Assembly: GCA_945897465.1 (NCBI GenBank)
Contig: CAMDFK010000002.1
Coordinates: 62,001-126,000, forward strand
Direction of reading: 5' to 3'
Source: Limnohabitans sp. Rim8
Lineage (GTDB): Bacteria > Pseudomonadota > Gammaproteobacteria > Burkholderiales > Burkholderiaceae_C
Length of the DNA stretch: 64,000 nucleotides
The translations under genes and the position numbers were made by a program. This document shows, piece after piece, positions 16,743-25,053 of this stretch (positions are counted from its first letter, which is position 1; every line of letters starts with the position of its first letter). A model generated the notes under the pieces. That model made no database searches and was not told the DNA's origin. It saw nothing but the letters and a program-made list of their open reading frames with translations.

Positions 16743-18332
16743 ATGTCATCTGCCCCTTTGGAAACCTCTGCCAGCCCCCACCAGGCCTTGCCTGTGCTGG
16801 ACTGGACGCACCGCCTGACCCAACTGGGCTCCCGTTTTTTTACACCCCTGCATCCCACCCCGCTGGCCGCACCCTGCTGGGCCGCCCGCAACAACGACTT
16901 GCGCACCGAATTGGGCTGGCCCGACGAGCTCTTTGACGATGAGCACCTGCAAGCCTTTGCGGGCAATGCGATGATGGTGGGCTCTCAGCCGCTGGCCACG
17001 GTCTACAGCGGCCACCAGTTTGGCCAATGGGCCGGGCAACTGGGCGACGGGCGGGCGATTTGGCTGGGTGAGGCCCAATCTGCGCAAGGCCCGCAAGAAA
17101 TTCAGCTCAAAGGCGCGGGCCGCACGCCCTACTCGCGCGGCGGCGATGGCCGGGCCGTGCTGCGCTCCAGCATCCGGGAGTTTTTGTGCAGCGAAGCCAT
17201 GCACGGGCTGGGCATTCCCACTACCCGGGCGCTCTGCCTGGTGGCTTCACCCGAACCCGTACGACGCGAAACCATCGAAACCGCAGCGATCGTCGCCCGG
17301 GTGGCCCCCAGTTTTTTGCGCTTTGGGCACTTCGAGCATTTTTCTGCCCAGGGCGACACCGACAGCCTGCGCAGCCTGGCCGACCACGCGATAAGCCATC
17401 ACCTTCCCGAGTGCAAGTCGCGCGCCGCGCTGTGGCAAGGCAATGTGTATGCCGCTTTGCTGGATGAGGTCCAAGAGCGCACCGCCCGGCTGCTGGCGCA
17501 ATGGCAGGCGGTGGGCTTTTGCCACGGTGTGATGAACACTGACAACATGAGCTTCTTGGGCCTGACCATCGACTACGGCCCCTTCCAGTTCATGGACGGC
17601 TTTGACCCCGGTCACATTTGCAACCACTCGGACCACCAGGGGCGATATGCCTACGGCCGCCAACCGAACGTGGCCTATTGGAATTTGTATTGCCTGGCCC
17701 AGGCGCTGGCCCCCTTGATCGACGACCACGACATGACGCTGCAAGTGCTGGAAGGCTACAAAACCATGTTTCCACGCTTTTTGGGGGATGCGATACGGGC
17801 CAAACTGGGGCTGACGGGGGCATTGGCATCGGAGTCCGCGCGCGAAGCCGACTGGACCCTGGTCGAAGACCTGATGCAAATTTTGGCCTTTGAGCGCACA
17901 GATTACACCTTGTTTTGGCGTCGCTTTTCTGAGGCGGTTGCGGCCGGCAAGGCAGACATGGATTGCCACGCTTCGCGCGCGATGACGGATACCGAATTCC
18001 CCGTCACTGCGAGCGAAGCGTGGCAGTCCATGGACGACTTGTTCATCGACCGCGCCCGCTGGCAAGCCTGGTTGGCCCGTTATGTCGAGCGTACCGTCCC
18101 GGCCCAATGGCCTGCCATGGGTCAGCAAATGCTGCGCACCAACCCCAAGTTTGTGCTGCGCAACCACTTGGCCGAGATCGCCATTCGCCAGGCCCAAGCG
18201 GGTGACTTTTCTGAAATCGAGACCCTGCACAACTTGTTAAAGTCACCCTTTGACGAGCATCCGGGCATGCAAGCCTACGCCGCCCTGCCACCCGACTGGG
18301 CGGGTCAACTGGAAATCAGCTGTTCATCATGA
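16743..18332 (+). CDS. selO: Protein adenylyltransferase SelO (YdiU), with in-frame repeat insertion
   Basis: A 529-residue pseudokinase-fold AMPylator. Motifs include [38 protein letters not shown], and the active-site stretch HGVMNTDNM followed by [12 protein letters not shown]. SelO transfers AMP to Ser, Thr or Tyr of proteins in redox homeostasis. The bacterial form here has no selenocysteine. Start was placed at 16743 by family length; no good ribosome site precedes it. Residues about 405-430 are encoded by a palindromic repeat (17957-18032) and replace the short linker usually found before the [11 protein letters not shown] segment. The stop overlaps msrB in an ATGA arrangement. Confidence 0.93.
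   Translation: MSSAPLETSASPHQALPVLDWTHRLTQLGSRFFTPLHPTPLAAPCWAARNNDLRTELGWPDELFDDEHLQAFAGNAMMVGSQPLATVYSGHQFGQWAGQLGDGRAIWLGEAQSAQGPQEIQLKGAGRTPYSRGGDGRAVLRSSIREFLCSEAMHGLGIPTTRALCLVASPEPVRRETIETAAIVARVAPSFLRFGHFEHFSAQGDTDSLRSLADHAISHHLPECKSRAALWQGNVYAALLDEVQERTARLLAQWQAVGFCHGVMNTDNMSFLGLTIDYGPFQFMDGFDPGHICNHSDHQGRYAYGRQPNVAYWNLYCLAQALAPLIDDHDMTLQVLEGYKTMFPRFLGDAIRAKLGLTGALASESAREADWTLVEDLMQILAFERTDYTLFWRRFSEAVAAGKADMDCHASRAMTDTEFPVTASEAWQSMDDLFIDRARWQAWLARYVERTVPAQWPAMGQQMLRTNPKFVLRNHLAEIAIRQAQAGDFSEIETLHNLLKSPFDEHPGMQAYAALPPDWAGQLEISCSS
17957..18032. repeat. Palindromic repeat inserted in frame inside selO
   Basis: Two 32-base arms (17957-17988 and 18001-18032) flank a 12-base centre and match at 28 of 32 positions as an inverted repeat. 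Shared cores are TGCCACGCTTCGC and GCGAGCGAAGCGTGGCA. The element is the same family as those at 5914-5983 and 43062-43129. It is fully open in the selO frame and adds about 25 residues containing ASEAWQS, without breaking the gene. Confidence 0.88.
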
Positions 18333-18736
18333 GCAAAATCACCAAAACCGACCAAGAGTGGCGTGAGCTGCTGGCCGCCAAAGGCGCCGAGCCTGTGGCC
18401 TACGCCGTCACCCGCCAAGCCGCCACCGAGGAGCCCTTCACCGGCAAATACGAGGGCCACTGGTCCAGTGGCATTTACCGCTGCATTTGCTGCGATGCCG
18501 AACTGTTCAAGTCGGGCACCAAATTTGACGCGGGCTGCGGCTGGCCGAGCTTTTCTCAGGCCTCCTCCGAAGGGGCCATCGAAGAGCGCGTGGACACCAG
18601 CCACGGCATGCGCCGGGTGGAAACCCTGTGCGCCCAATGCGGCGCGCACCTGGGCCATGTGTTCGAGGATGGCCCGGCCCCCACGGGCTTGCGTTATTGC
18701 ATGAACTCCGCTTCGTTAGACTTCGAGCCTTCTTGA
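18329..18736 (+). CDS. msrB: Peptide-methionine (R)-S-oxide reductase MsrB
   Basis: A 135-residue MsrB with every key residue present. The structural zinc is held by Cys52, Cys55, Cys101 and Cys104, the catalytic Cys is Cys124 in RYCMNSASL, and Cys70 in DAGCGWPSF is placed to act as the resolving residue. It reduces the R form of methionine sulfoxide in damaged proteins using thioredoxin. It overlaps the selO stop by 4 bases, so both oxidative-stress proteins are probably made together. Length and motif order are typical. Confidence 0.97.
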   Translation: MSKITKTDQEWRELLAAKGAEPVAYAVTRQAATEEPFTGKYEGHWSSGIYRCICCDAELFKSGTKFDAGCGWPSFSQASSEGAIEERVDTSHGMRRVETLCAQCGAHLGHVFEDGPAPTGLRYCMNSASLDFEPS

Positions 18737-18779
18737 CCGACCCCGGCTGCGCCCTGCGTGCAGCCTCTCACCTTTTTCC

Positions 18780-19322
18780 ATGAAACTCATTCTCGACTTT
18801 TTCCCTATCCTGCTGTTCTTTGGTGCGTACAAGATGGCCGACATCTACACTGCCACAGCGGTGCTGATGGGCGCGACCGTTTTGCAAACCGCCATCATTT
18901 ACAAGTTGGACGGCAAGCTGCAGACCATGCACAAGATCACGCTGGTGCTGGTGCTGGGCTTTGGCGCCCTCACCTTGAGCCTGCACGATGAGCGCTTCAT
19001 CAAGTGGAAGCCCACTTTGTTGTACTCGGGCCTGGCCATCGCTTTGGCTGTGGCCCACTGGTTTTTGAAGAAAAACTTCCTGCACATGCTCCTGGGCACG
19101 CAACTTCAGCTGCCCCACGCCGTGTGGAATCGATTGAACCTGTCGTGGATGCTGTACTGCATTTTCATGGCCGCTATCAATGCTTATGTGGCCCACTTCT
19201 TCAGCACCGAAGACTGGGTGAACTTCAAACTTTGGGGTTATGTCTTTCCGTTGGTCTTCATCCTGGGCCAAGGGCTTTACATTTCACGCTATTTGCCCAA
19301 AGACGAAGGCAGCTCCAAATGA
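18780..19322 (+). CDS. yciB: Inner-membrane septation protein YciB (IspZ)
   Basis: A 180-residue polytopic membrane protein that begins [18 protein letters not shown], the typical YciB opening, with about five to six hydrophobic segments and the ISRYLPKDE ending. YciB is an inner-membrane protein linked to cell-envelope integrity and septation; its biochemical activity is unresolved. It lies 43 bases after msrB and overlaps the bolA-like gene by 4 bases (ATGA). YciB next to a BolA-family gene and a parvulin isomerase is a common order in related betaproteobacteria, from general knowledge. Confidence 0.95.
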   Translation: MKLILDFFPILLFFGAYKMADIYTATAVLMGATVLQTAIIYKLDGKLQTMHKITLVLVLGFGALTLSLHDERFIKWKPTLLYSGLAIALAVAHWFLKKNFLHMLLGTQLQLPHAVWNRLNLSWMLYCIFMAAINAYVAHFFSTEDWVNFKLWGYVFPLVFILGQGLYISRYLPKDEGSSK

Positions 19323-19591
19323 GCACCAACACCGTGCCCCTGAGCGCACAAATCCACGCCCGCTTGACCGAGCGCCTGCAGCCCACCGCGCTGCGTGTGA
19401 TTGATGAAAGCGCTCAGCATGCTGGCCATGTGGGCGCCAACGACAGTGGCGAAGGCACCCACATGCGGGTGTGCATAGCCTCTCCTTTGTTTGATGGCAT
19501 CAGCCGCGTTCAACGCCATCGCCTTGTGTATGATGCGCTGCAAGATTTCATTGACCAGGGCTTGCATGCACTGGCCATCGAGCTGATCTGA
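19319..19591 (+). CDS. BolA-family protein
   Basis: A 90-residue protein of the BolA family, with the core [25 protein letters not shown] region at about residues 47-67 and the closing LHALAIELI strand. BolA proteins act with monothiol glutaredoxins in iron-sulfur handling or as stress morphogens. It carries the conserved His before the MRV strand and the [12 protein letters not shown] helix. The ATG overlaps the yciB stop. A gene-length match and clear pattern make the assignment good, though which BolA subgroup it belongs to is open. Confidence 0.93.
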   Translation: MSTNTVPLSAQIHARLTERLQPTALRVIDESAQHAGHVGANDSGEGTHMRVCIASPLFDGISRVQRHRLVYDALQDFIDQGLHALAIELI

Positions 19592-19672
19592 TCCGGGCCG
19601 TCACCCTATGGTGGCAGCCCCTTTTTTTGAACCCTAGACCTTTCTCTGACACCCGTCTTTTAGGAAAACACG

Positions 19673-20446
19673 ATGAAAAAGCAAATGCTTAGCGCCGCTT
19701 TGGTGGCCTTGCTGGCGTCCCCCGTTCTGGCGCAAAACCTGGCTGTGGTCAACGGCAAGCCCGTTCCCTCTTCGCGCGTGAAAGCGCTTCAGCAACAGGT
19801 GGAGGCGTCTGGTCGCCCGGTCACCCCCGAGGTGATGGCCCAGATCAAGGAAGAGTTGATCGCCCGCGAAATTTTCATGCAAGAGGCCCGCAAGCGCGGC
19901 CTGGACGCCAGCGAGGATTACAAATCGCAGCTGGAACTGGCCCGCCAGACGATTTTGATTCGCCAGTTGTTTGCCGATTTCCAGAAGAAGAATCCGGTCA
20001 CCGATGCCGACATCCAGGGTGAATACGACAAGTTTGTCAAGGAAAACGGTGGCAAGGAATACCGCGCACGCCACATCTTGGTGGAGACCGAATCTGATGC
20101 CAAAGCCTTGATCGCTGAGATCAAAAAAGGTGGCAGCTTTGAAGAGTTGGCCAAAAAGGCCTCCAAAGATCCAGGTTCTGGCGCCAACGGCGGTGACCTG
20201 GATTGGGCCGCAGCCGGCAGCTATGTGCCCGAGTTCTCGGACGCCATGGTGAAATTGGCCAAGGGCCAAATGACCGATGCACCCATCAAGAGCCAGTTTG
20301 GTTTCCACATCATCCGTGTGGACGACGTGCGCGAGGCCCAGTTGCCCAAGCTCGACGAGGTCAAGCCCCAGATTTCCCAGCAGTTGCAGCAGCAAAAACT
20401 GGCCAAGTTCCAGGAAGACCTTCGCGCCAAAGCCAAGATCCAGTGA
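19673..20446 (+). CDS. Periplasmic parvulin-type peptidyl-prolyl isomerase
   Basis: A 257-residue secreted foldase. Residues 1-20 form a signal peptide ending SPVLA-Q. An N-terminal SurA/PrsA-like helical region (about 22-120) precedes the parvulin domain (about 128-220), which starts YRARHILVETE and contains the GGDLDWAAAGSYVPEF and QFGFHIIRVDD motifs. It accelerates proline isomerisation in exported proteins. An AGGAAAACACG ribosome region precedes the ATG at 19673. A strong intrinsic terminator follows 20 bases after the stop, so transcription ends here. Confidence 0.95.
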   Translation: MKKQMLSAALVALLASPVLAQNLAVVNGKPVPSSRVKALQQQVEASGRPVTPEVMAQIKEELIAREIFMQEARKRGLDASEDYKSQLELARQTILIRQLFADFQKKNPVTDADIQGEYDKFVKENGGKEYRARHILVETESDAKALIAEIKKGGSFEELAKKASKDPGSGANGGDLDWAAAGSYVPEFSDAMVKLAKGQMTDAPIKSQFGFHIIRVDDVREAQLPKLDEVKPQISQQLQQQKLAKFQEDLRAKAKIQ

Positions 20447-20466
20447 TTGGGTCTTTGGCCCTTTGA

Positions 20467-20492
20467 AAAACGCGACTTCGGTCGCGTTTTTT
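20467..20492 (+). terminator. Intrinsic terminator after the parvulin gene
   Basis: A perfect 10-base stem (AAAACGCGAC, 20467-20476, with GTCGCGTTTT, 20481-20490) is capped by the stable tetraloop TTCG and runs into further T. It starts 20 bases after the stop codon. Confidence 0.93.
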
Positions 20493-20518
20493 GCTTTTGG
20501 TTTGCCGTGGCGCTGAAG

Positions 20519-20598
20519 TCAAAAGGAATGGGCGCGGCCAGGGGCTCAGAGGCGCTTCGCTTTGCCACATCGCCCCTGGCCGCGCCCATCCCTTTTGA
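20519..20598. repeat. Large hairpin element A (constant loop, unique arms)
   Basis: Arms of 27 bases (20519-20545 and 20572-20598) are reverse complements with one mismatch and enclose a 26-base loop at 20546-20571. The loop, and the GGGGC/GCCCC that closes it, is identical in reverse orientation to that of element B at 20716-20797. Beyond the closing pairs the arms differ from element B. It sits just after the parvulin terminator. Together with B it fills most of the 392-base gap between the parvulin gene and rlhA; the 117 bases between the two elements show no recognisable feature. Confidence 0.88.
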
Positions 20599-20715
20599 GC
20601 GAGAGTCTTGGGGCATCCGAGCGCCGGTCTGTTGGCGGCTTGAAGTCAAACAGGGCTTTGTGGATAAACATCCTTCTTCGAGGTAGAACCGACGACCTGC
20701 AAACACTGCACTACC

Positions 20716-20797
20716 ACCTGAAGCGGTGGGCATTGGCTGGGGCGATGTGGCAAAGCGAAGCGCCTCTGAGCCCCGGCCAGTGCCCGCCGCTTCAGGT
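20716..20797. repeat. Large hairpin element B (same loop as A, inverted, different arms)
   Basis: Arms of 28 bases (20716-20743 and 20770-20797) pair along their full length; the three non-Watson-Crick positions are all G-T wobbles. The 26-base loop (20744-20769) is the exact reverse complement of the loop of element A. It ends 24 bases before the putative promoter of rlhA. No transposase or known repeat family was recognised. Confidence 0.88.
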
Positions 20798-20821
20798 TTA
20801 CTCGCACATCAACAAGCAAGC

Positions 20822-20830
20822 TGGGATAAT
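20822..20830 (+). promoter_or_regulatory. Extended -10-like motif of rlhA (candidate leaderless start)
   Basis: TGGGATAAT lies exactly 8 bases before the rlhA ATG. With normal -10 spacing, transcription would start about 2 bases before the ATG, and no Shine-Dalgarno sequence is present. The same motif at the same distance precedes map and aroC. Confidence 0.55.
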
Positions 20831-20838
20831 TCCAGCCC

Positions 20839-22809
20839 ATGCAGCCTCACCACCTCGAACTCCTCGCCCCCGCCCGCACCTTCGACATCGGCATCGAAGC
20901 CATCAACCATGGCGCCGATGCGGTCTACATTGGTGGGCCTTCTTTTGGGGCGCGGTCCACGGCCGACAACTCGGTGCAAGACATCGCCAAGCTGGTGCAC
21001 TTCGCTCACCGCTTTCATAGCCGCATTTATGTCACGCTCAACACCATCTTGCGCGACGATGAATTGGAAGGTGCACGCAAACTGGCCTGGCAGTTGTATG
21101 ACGCGGGCGTGGACGCGCTCATCATCCAAGACATGGGCTTGCTCGAGATCGACATGCCCCCGATCCAGCTGCACGCCAGCACTCAGACCGACATCCGCAC
21201 CCCCGAAAAAGCCAAGTTCTTGCAAGACTCGGGTTTGAGCCAGATCGTGCTCGCCCGCGAACTCACACTACCGCAGATCAGCGCCATCCGCGATGTCATC
21301 GACACCGAGCGCACGGTGATTGAATTTTTTGTGCACGGCGCTTTGTGCGTGGCCTACAGCGGCCAGTGCTTCATCAGCCACGCCCACAACGGCCGCAGCG
21401 CCAACCGGGGTGACTGTTCACAAGCCTGTCGCTTGCCCTACGAAGTCAAAGACGCCCAGGGTCGCATCGTGGCGCACGACAAGCATGTGCTGAGCATGAA
21501 GGACAACAACCAGAGCGAGAACCTGCGCGATCTGGTGGATGCGGGCATCCGCAGCTTCAAGATCGAAGGCCGCTACAAAGACATGGCCTATGTGAAAAAC
21601 ATCACGGCCCATTACCGCAAGCTGTTTGATGAAGTGCTGAGCGAGCGCCCCGAGCTGGCGGCGTCTTCACACGGCCGCACCAGCTTCAGCTTTGAGCCCG
21701 ATCCGAACCAGAACTTCAACCGCGAATTCACCGACTACTTTGTGCAGGGCCGCAAAGAAGACATCGGCGCGTTTGACACACCCAAGAACCCCGGCCAGCC
21801 GATTGGCTGGGTCATCAAGGTCACACCCGAGCACGTCGAGATCACCACCGACGACCCGACCACAGTTCTGCACAACGGCGATGGCCTGTGTTACTACGAC
21901 CTGCAAAAAGAATTGGTCGGCCTGCAGATCAACCGCGCAGAGGCCACCAAGGTCAAAGGTGTTTGGCGCTTATTCCCCAAAGACCCGATGGACGGCTTCA
22001 AGGATTTGCGCAAAGGCGTTCAGGTCAACCGCAACCGGGACATGAGCTGGGTGCGCAAGCTGGACAAAAAGTCCGCCGAGCGCCGCATGGGCGTTTGGAT
22101 GCAGCTGGCCGAAAATGACAAGGGCCTGCAACTGACCCTGACCGACGAAGCGGGCCACACCGGTGCTGCCCAAATGGCCATCGCTTGGCAAAAGCCTAAA
22201 GACTTGGCACAAGCCGAAGACAAACTCAAAACCGCCTTGGGCAAACTGGGCGATACCCTGTTTGAGCCGCTGGATGTTCAAGTTGCCCTGCCCCGCTCCT
22301 GGTTTGTGCCACCCTCACAGCTCAACGCTTTGCGCCGCGACGCCGTGCAAGCCCTGGAAACTGCCCGCGCGGAAGGCCTGCATTGCCTGCCGCGTGCGGT
22401 GCCGGTGGAGCCGCCTGTGGCTTACCCCGAAGACACCCTGACTTATCTGGCCAATGTGTTCAACCAAAAAGCCCGTGACTTTTATGCCAAGCACGGCGTG
22501 AAGGTGATCGATGCCGCCTATGAGGCACAAGAAGAGTTGGGCGAAGTGAGCCTGATGATCACCAAGCACTGCGTGCGGTTCAGCCTCAGCTTGTGCCCCA
22601 AACAGGCCAAAGGCGTAACGGGCGTGCAAGGCACGGTGAAAGCCGAGCCCATGCAGCTGATCAACGGCAAAGAAAAACTCACCCTGCGCTTTGACTGCAA
22701 ACCCTGCGAAATGCATGTGGTGGGCAAGATCAAGAAATCGGTGCTGAATGCCGTGCCAGAGAGCCCTGTTCAGTTCTACAAGAAAAAGCCTGTGGTGGGC
22801 CTGCACTGA
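20839..22809 (+). CDS. rlhA: 23S rRNA 5-hydroxycytidine C2501 synthase RlhA (peptidase U32 family)
   Basis: A 656-residue U32-family protein whose length matches RlhA (about 650) and not the shorter tRNA hydroxylase TrhP (about 450). The N-terminal half is the U32 barrel beginning LELLAPARTFDIGIEAINHG. The Cys-rich stretch GALCVAYSGQC followed by NRGDCSQACRLPY at about residues 167-201 is the region expected to bind an iron-sulfur cluster. The C-terminal half matches the extra domain of RlhA. It hydroxylates a cytidine in the ribosomal peptidyl-transferase centre using prephenate-derived chemistry. Start at 20839 lacks a ribosome site; see the promoter entry. Confidence 0.88.
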   Translation: MQPHHLELLAPARTFDIGIEAINHGADAVYIGGPSFGARSTADNSVQDIAKLVHFAHRFHSRIYVTLNTILRDDELEGARKLAWQLYDAGVDALIIQDMGLLEIDMPPIQLHASTQTDIRTPEKAKFLQDSGLSQIVLARELTLPQISAIRDVIDTERTVIEFFVHGALCVAYSGQCFISHAHNGRSANRGDCSQACRLPYEVKDAQGRIVAHDKHVLSMKDNNQSENLRDLVDAGIRSFKIEGRYKDMAYVKNITAHYRKLFDEVLSERPELAASSHGRTSFSFEPDPNQNFNREFTDYFVQGRKEDIGAFDTPKNPGQPIGWVIKVTPEHVEITTDDPTTVLHNGDGLCYYDLQKELVGLQINRAEATKVKGVWRLFPKDPMDGFKDLRKGVQVNRNRDMSWVRKLDKKSAERRMGVWMQLAENDKGLQLTLTDEAGHTGAAQMAIAWQKPKDLAQAEDKLKTALGKLGDTLFEPLDVQVALPRSWFVPPSQLNALRRDAVQALETARAEGLHCLPRAVPVEPPVAYPEDTLTYLANVFNQKARDFYAKHGVKVIDAAYEAQEELGEVSLMITKHCVRFSLSLCPKQAKGVTGVQGTVKAEPMQLINGKEKLTLRFDCKPCEMHVVGKIKKSVLNAVPESPVQFYKKKPVVGLH

Positions 22810-22840
22810 TCCGACGATCGGGCAGCACGTTCACGCAACC

Positions 22841-23878
22841 TCATTTCGCCTTCCTGATCCCAGCCAGCCTTGCAGCGATGGGGGCACCCATGATGACGAT
22901 CACCACTCGGGTCAGATGGTGGACGATGATGAAGCCAAGATCCGCACCAGCCGCCAATGCCAAGATCGTCATTTCTGCTTGTCCACCGGGTGCAAACGCA
23001 AGGAATCCTTCAATAGGTTTGGCCAGTCCAGTGAGCGTCACAATTTCTGTGAAACTTGCTGCTAGTACGGCCAAAATCACAACAAAAGCAATTCCCGAAA
23101 AGATGAAGCTGCGAAGTTCGCGAAAGGTCACCCCCACATATTGGACGCCAATTCCGAGTCCGATGAAAAGCTGTGCAACAACGATGGCTTCAACGGGGGG
23201 GCGGTAATGAATCAAGCCTCCCATTGACAGGGCTGCCGTCACCATCATGGGGCCCAAGATCGAGGCACCAAAAAGACCCACCCTCTCCCCGACTTGCCAG
23301 CCCAACAAAGCTGCAGCGGCCATCATGATCAGCTCAACTGATGGGACGTTTCGTGCTGGTTCGCCCAAAGCACCTGAAAGGCTCGCGCCATACAAAAGGG
23401 TCAATAGGATGGGCGCCAGTGTGACAATGATGAGCATGCGCGTTGCATGGATGAGCGCCAGCGCCCGCGCATCGCCGCCCGCCTCTTTACCAAAGGCCAC
23501 CATGTCAGGAAGACCACCAGGCATTGCCGCATACCACGAGGTCGCGGGGTCATAGCCAAGACGCCGAAAAAAAGGGACGCCAACCAATCCGATAAGGGCT
23601 ACATACACAGGAATCAGAGCAACACTGCCCAAAAGCTGCGGTATGCGGTTCACGATTTCTGGGGTGATTGAGGCGCCGATGGCGACGCCAAGAATCGTTC
23701 TTGCTACGGTGGAAAGATTACCCATCCCCTTGAGTCTTGCGCCAGACAAAGCTGCCAAAAGGCAAGCCGTCATGGGACCGAATAAAAACGGCAGAGGCAA
23801 ACCTAAACCTTGAAAGATGAAGGCTCCAATGATAGCCAAGACCAGTGTTCCCAAACGCGGCTTTAAATGGAGTTGCAT
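22841..23878 (-). CDS. AbrB-family membrane protein (putative transporter)
   Basis: A 345-residue membrane protein with about ten hydrophobic segments, arranged as two similar halves, each with a GLP/PFLFGPM or GLPDMVAFG-type loop. The pattern WYAAMPGGLPDMVAFGKEAG and the later FLAFAPGGQAEMTILALAAG are the paired motifs of the AbrB/ammonia-monooxygenase-like membrane family, whose function is unproven but is often next to carboxylate catabolism genes. It is last in the minus-strand accessory block, 196 bases after the hydroxyacid dehydrogenase, and converges with rlhA. No ribosome site is obvious before the ATG at 23878. Confidence 0.82.
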   Translation of the reverse strand: MQLHLKPRLGTLVLAIIGAFIFQGLGLPLPFLFGPMTACLLAALSGARLKGMGNLSTVARTILGVAIGASITPEIVNRIPQLLGSVALIPVYVALIGLVGVPFFRRLGYDPATSWYAAMPGGLPDMVAFGKEAGGDARALALIHATRMLIIVTLAPILLTLLYGASLSGALGEPARNVPSVELIMMAAAALLGWQVGERVGLFGASILGPMMVTAALSMGGLIHYRPPVEAIVVAQLFIGLGIGVQYVGVTFRELRSFIFSGIAFVVILAVLAASFTEIVTLTGLAKPIEGFLAFAPGGQAEMTILALAAGADLGFIIVHHLTRVVIVIMGAPIAARLAGIRKAK

Positions 23879-24074
23879 AAAAATAGGATCGGCGAGGGTC
23901 CACTGTTTAGACTTTGAAACAAGGCATCCAACAATGGCCCCTAAGACTGCGAGTGATACAGCTTTAATTTGAGCCCCATGCCTTCATGCAAAACCACGAA
24001 TTCAAGGGTGGTGTAAAAGCTTTGTGGTGGTCGGAATCGAACAGGGTCAACTGCTGAATTCATCAGGTTTTGGC

Positions 24075-25034
24075 TCATGAAGCCTTTTCTCGTGCAACAA
24101 AATCCAGCACATTGCGAAGAGCAGCAGAAAAGTACAACTCGTAACCTTTTTGCTCCACATAACCAAGGTGGGGCGTGGCCACCACGTTGGGCATTTGGAG
24201 CCAAGAGTCGTTGGTGTTGAGGGGCTCTTGCTCAAAAACATCCAGGGCTGCAAAACCTGGTCGGCCTTGCTGTAAAGCGGCTTTCAATGCCCCAGTTTCA
24301 ATGAGTTCGGCTCGGCTGGTGTTGAGCATCAAGGCAGTGGGTTTCATGCCATCCAAATCGCTGGCGGTAACGATGCCACGGGTGGCATCGTTGAGTCGCA
24401 GGTGCAAAGTCACCACATCCGCTTCGGCAAAAAATGCCTCTTTGGAAGTGGCCACCCGGTGACCGTCGGTGCGTGCCAGTTCCAGACTGGGTGCACGGCC
24501 CCAAACCAAGACTTCCATGTCAAATGCGCGTGCATAGCGTGCCATGCGTTGGCCGATCTTGCCGTAACCCCAGATGCCAAGTACATCGCCTTTGAGTGCG
24601 CGGCCAATGGTGTCATGAACAGCTTCACCAGACACCCGCTGCCAGTGACCGCCCTGCAACTGGCTGACGTATTGCGGCAAGCGTCGATAAGCAGCCATGA
24701 GCAGCGCCCAACTGAGCTCGGCCGGAGCGGTAGGGTCCCCCACGCCTTCGAGCACGGTGATACCGCGCTGCTGCGCCGCTGCCATGTCCACATTGCCACT
24801 GACCTTGCCAGTCTGTGAAATGAGCCGCAATCGGGGCAGCCGCTCCATCAAAGCCGCAGTCATGTGGGTGCGCTCGCGAATCAGCACCACGGCCTCGTGT
24901 TGGGACAAGCGTTCGGCCATGGCGTCGTCGTCCATCGGTTCGGTGAACACGTCGACCTCGTGGCCATCAAGCAAGGCAAAACACGGCAAGTGGCGAACGG
25001 CGTCTTGGTAGTCTTCCAATATGGCGATCTTCAT
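24075..25034 (-). CDS. D-2-hydroxyacid dehydrogenase (NAD-dependent)
   Basis: A 319-residue member of the D-isomer 2-hydroxyacid dehydrogenase family. The Rossmann motif is GIWGYGKIGQRMARYA near residues 152-167, the substrate-binding Arg lies in LNTSRAELIET, the acidic partner is in ALDVFEQEPL, and the catalytic His is in TPHLGYVEQ. It interconverts a 2-oxoacid and a D-2-hydroxyacid with NAD(P). The ATG at 25034 has GGAGA upstream and the gene follows prpF-like gene 1 by 19 bases, so it is cotranscribed. In this cluster it could handle a hydroxylated di- or tricarboxylate; that is inference. Confidence 0.92.
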   Translation of the reverse strand: MKIAILEDYQDAVRHLPCFALLDGHEVDVFTEPMDDDAMAERLSQHEAVVLIRERTHMTAALMERLPRLRLISQTGKVSGNVDMAAAQQRGITVLEGVGDPTAPAELSWALLMAAYRRLPQYVSQLQGGHWQRVSGEAVHDTIGRALKGDVLGIWGYGKIGQRMARYARAFDMEVLVWGRAPSLELARTDGHRVATSKEAFFAEADVVTLHLRLNDATRGIVTASDLDGMKPTALMLNTSRAELIETGALKAALQQGRPGFAALDVFEQEPLNTNDSWLQMPNVVATPHLGYVEQKGYELYFSAALRNVLDFVAREKAS

Positions 25035-25053
25035 GGGGTGGTCTCCAGTGGTG

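Noticed and set aside
20447..20838. Several small open frames in the parvulin-rlhA gap
   Set aside because: They run through the hairpin elements on both strands and reflect the open palindromes, not genes.
24010..24045. Minus-strand text ending TTCGATTCCGACCACCA resembles a tRNA 3' end and could mark an integration site
   Set aside because: The T-stem does not pair (only two of five positions) and no anticodon or D-arm is present upstream. No direct repeat was found at the other end of the block.
23941..24078. A possible 45-residue minus-strand protein whose ATG overlaps the stop of the hydroxyacid dehydrogenase
   Set aside because: No recognisable family or hydrophobic pattern and only the chance ATGA overlap in support.
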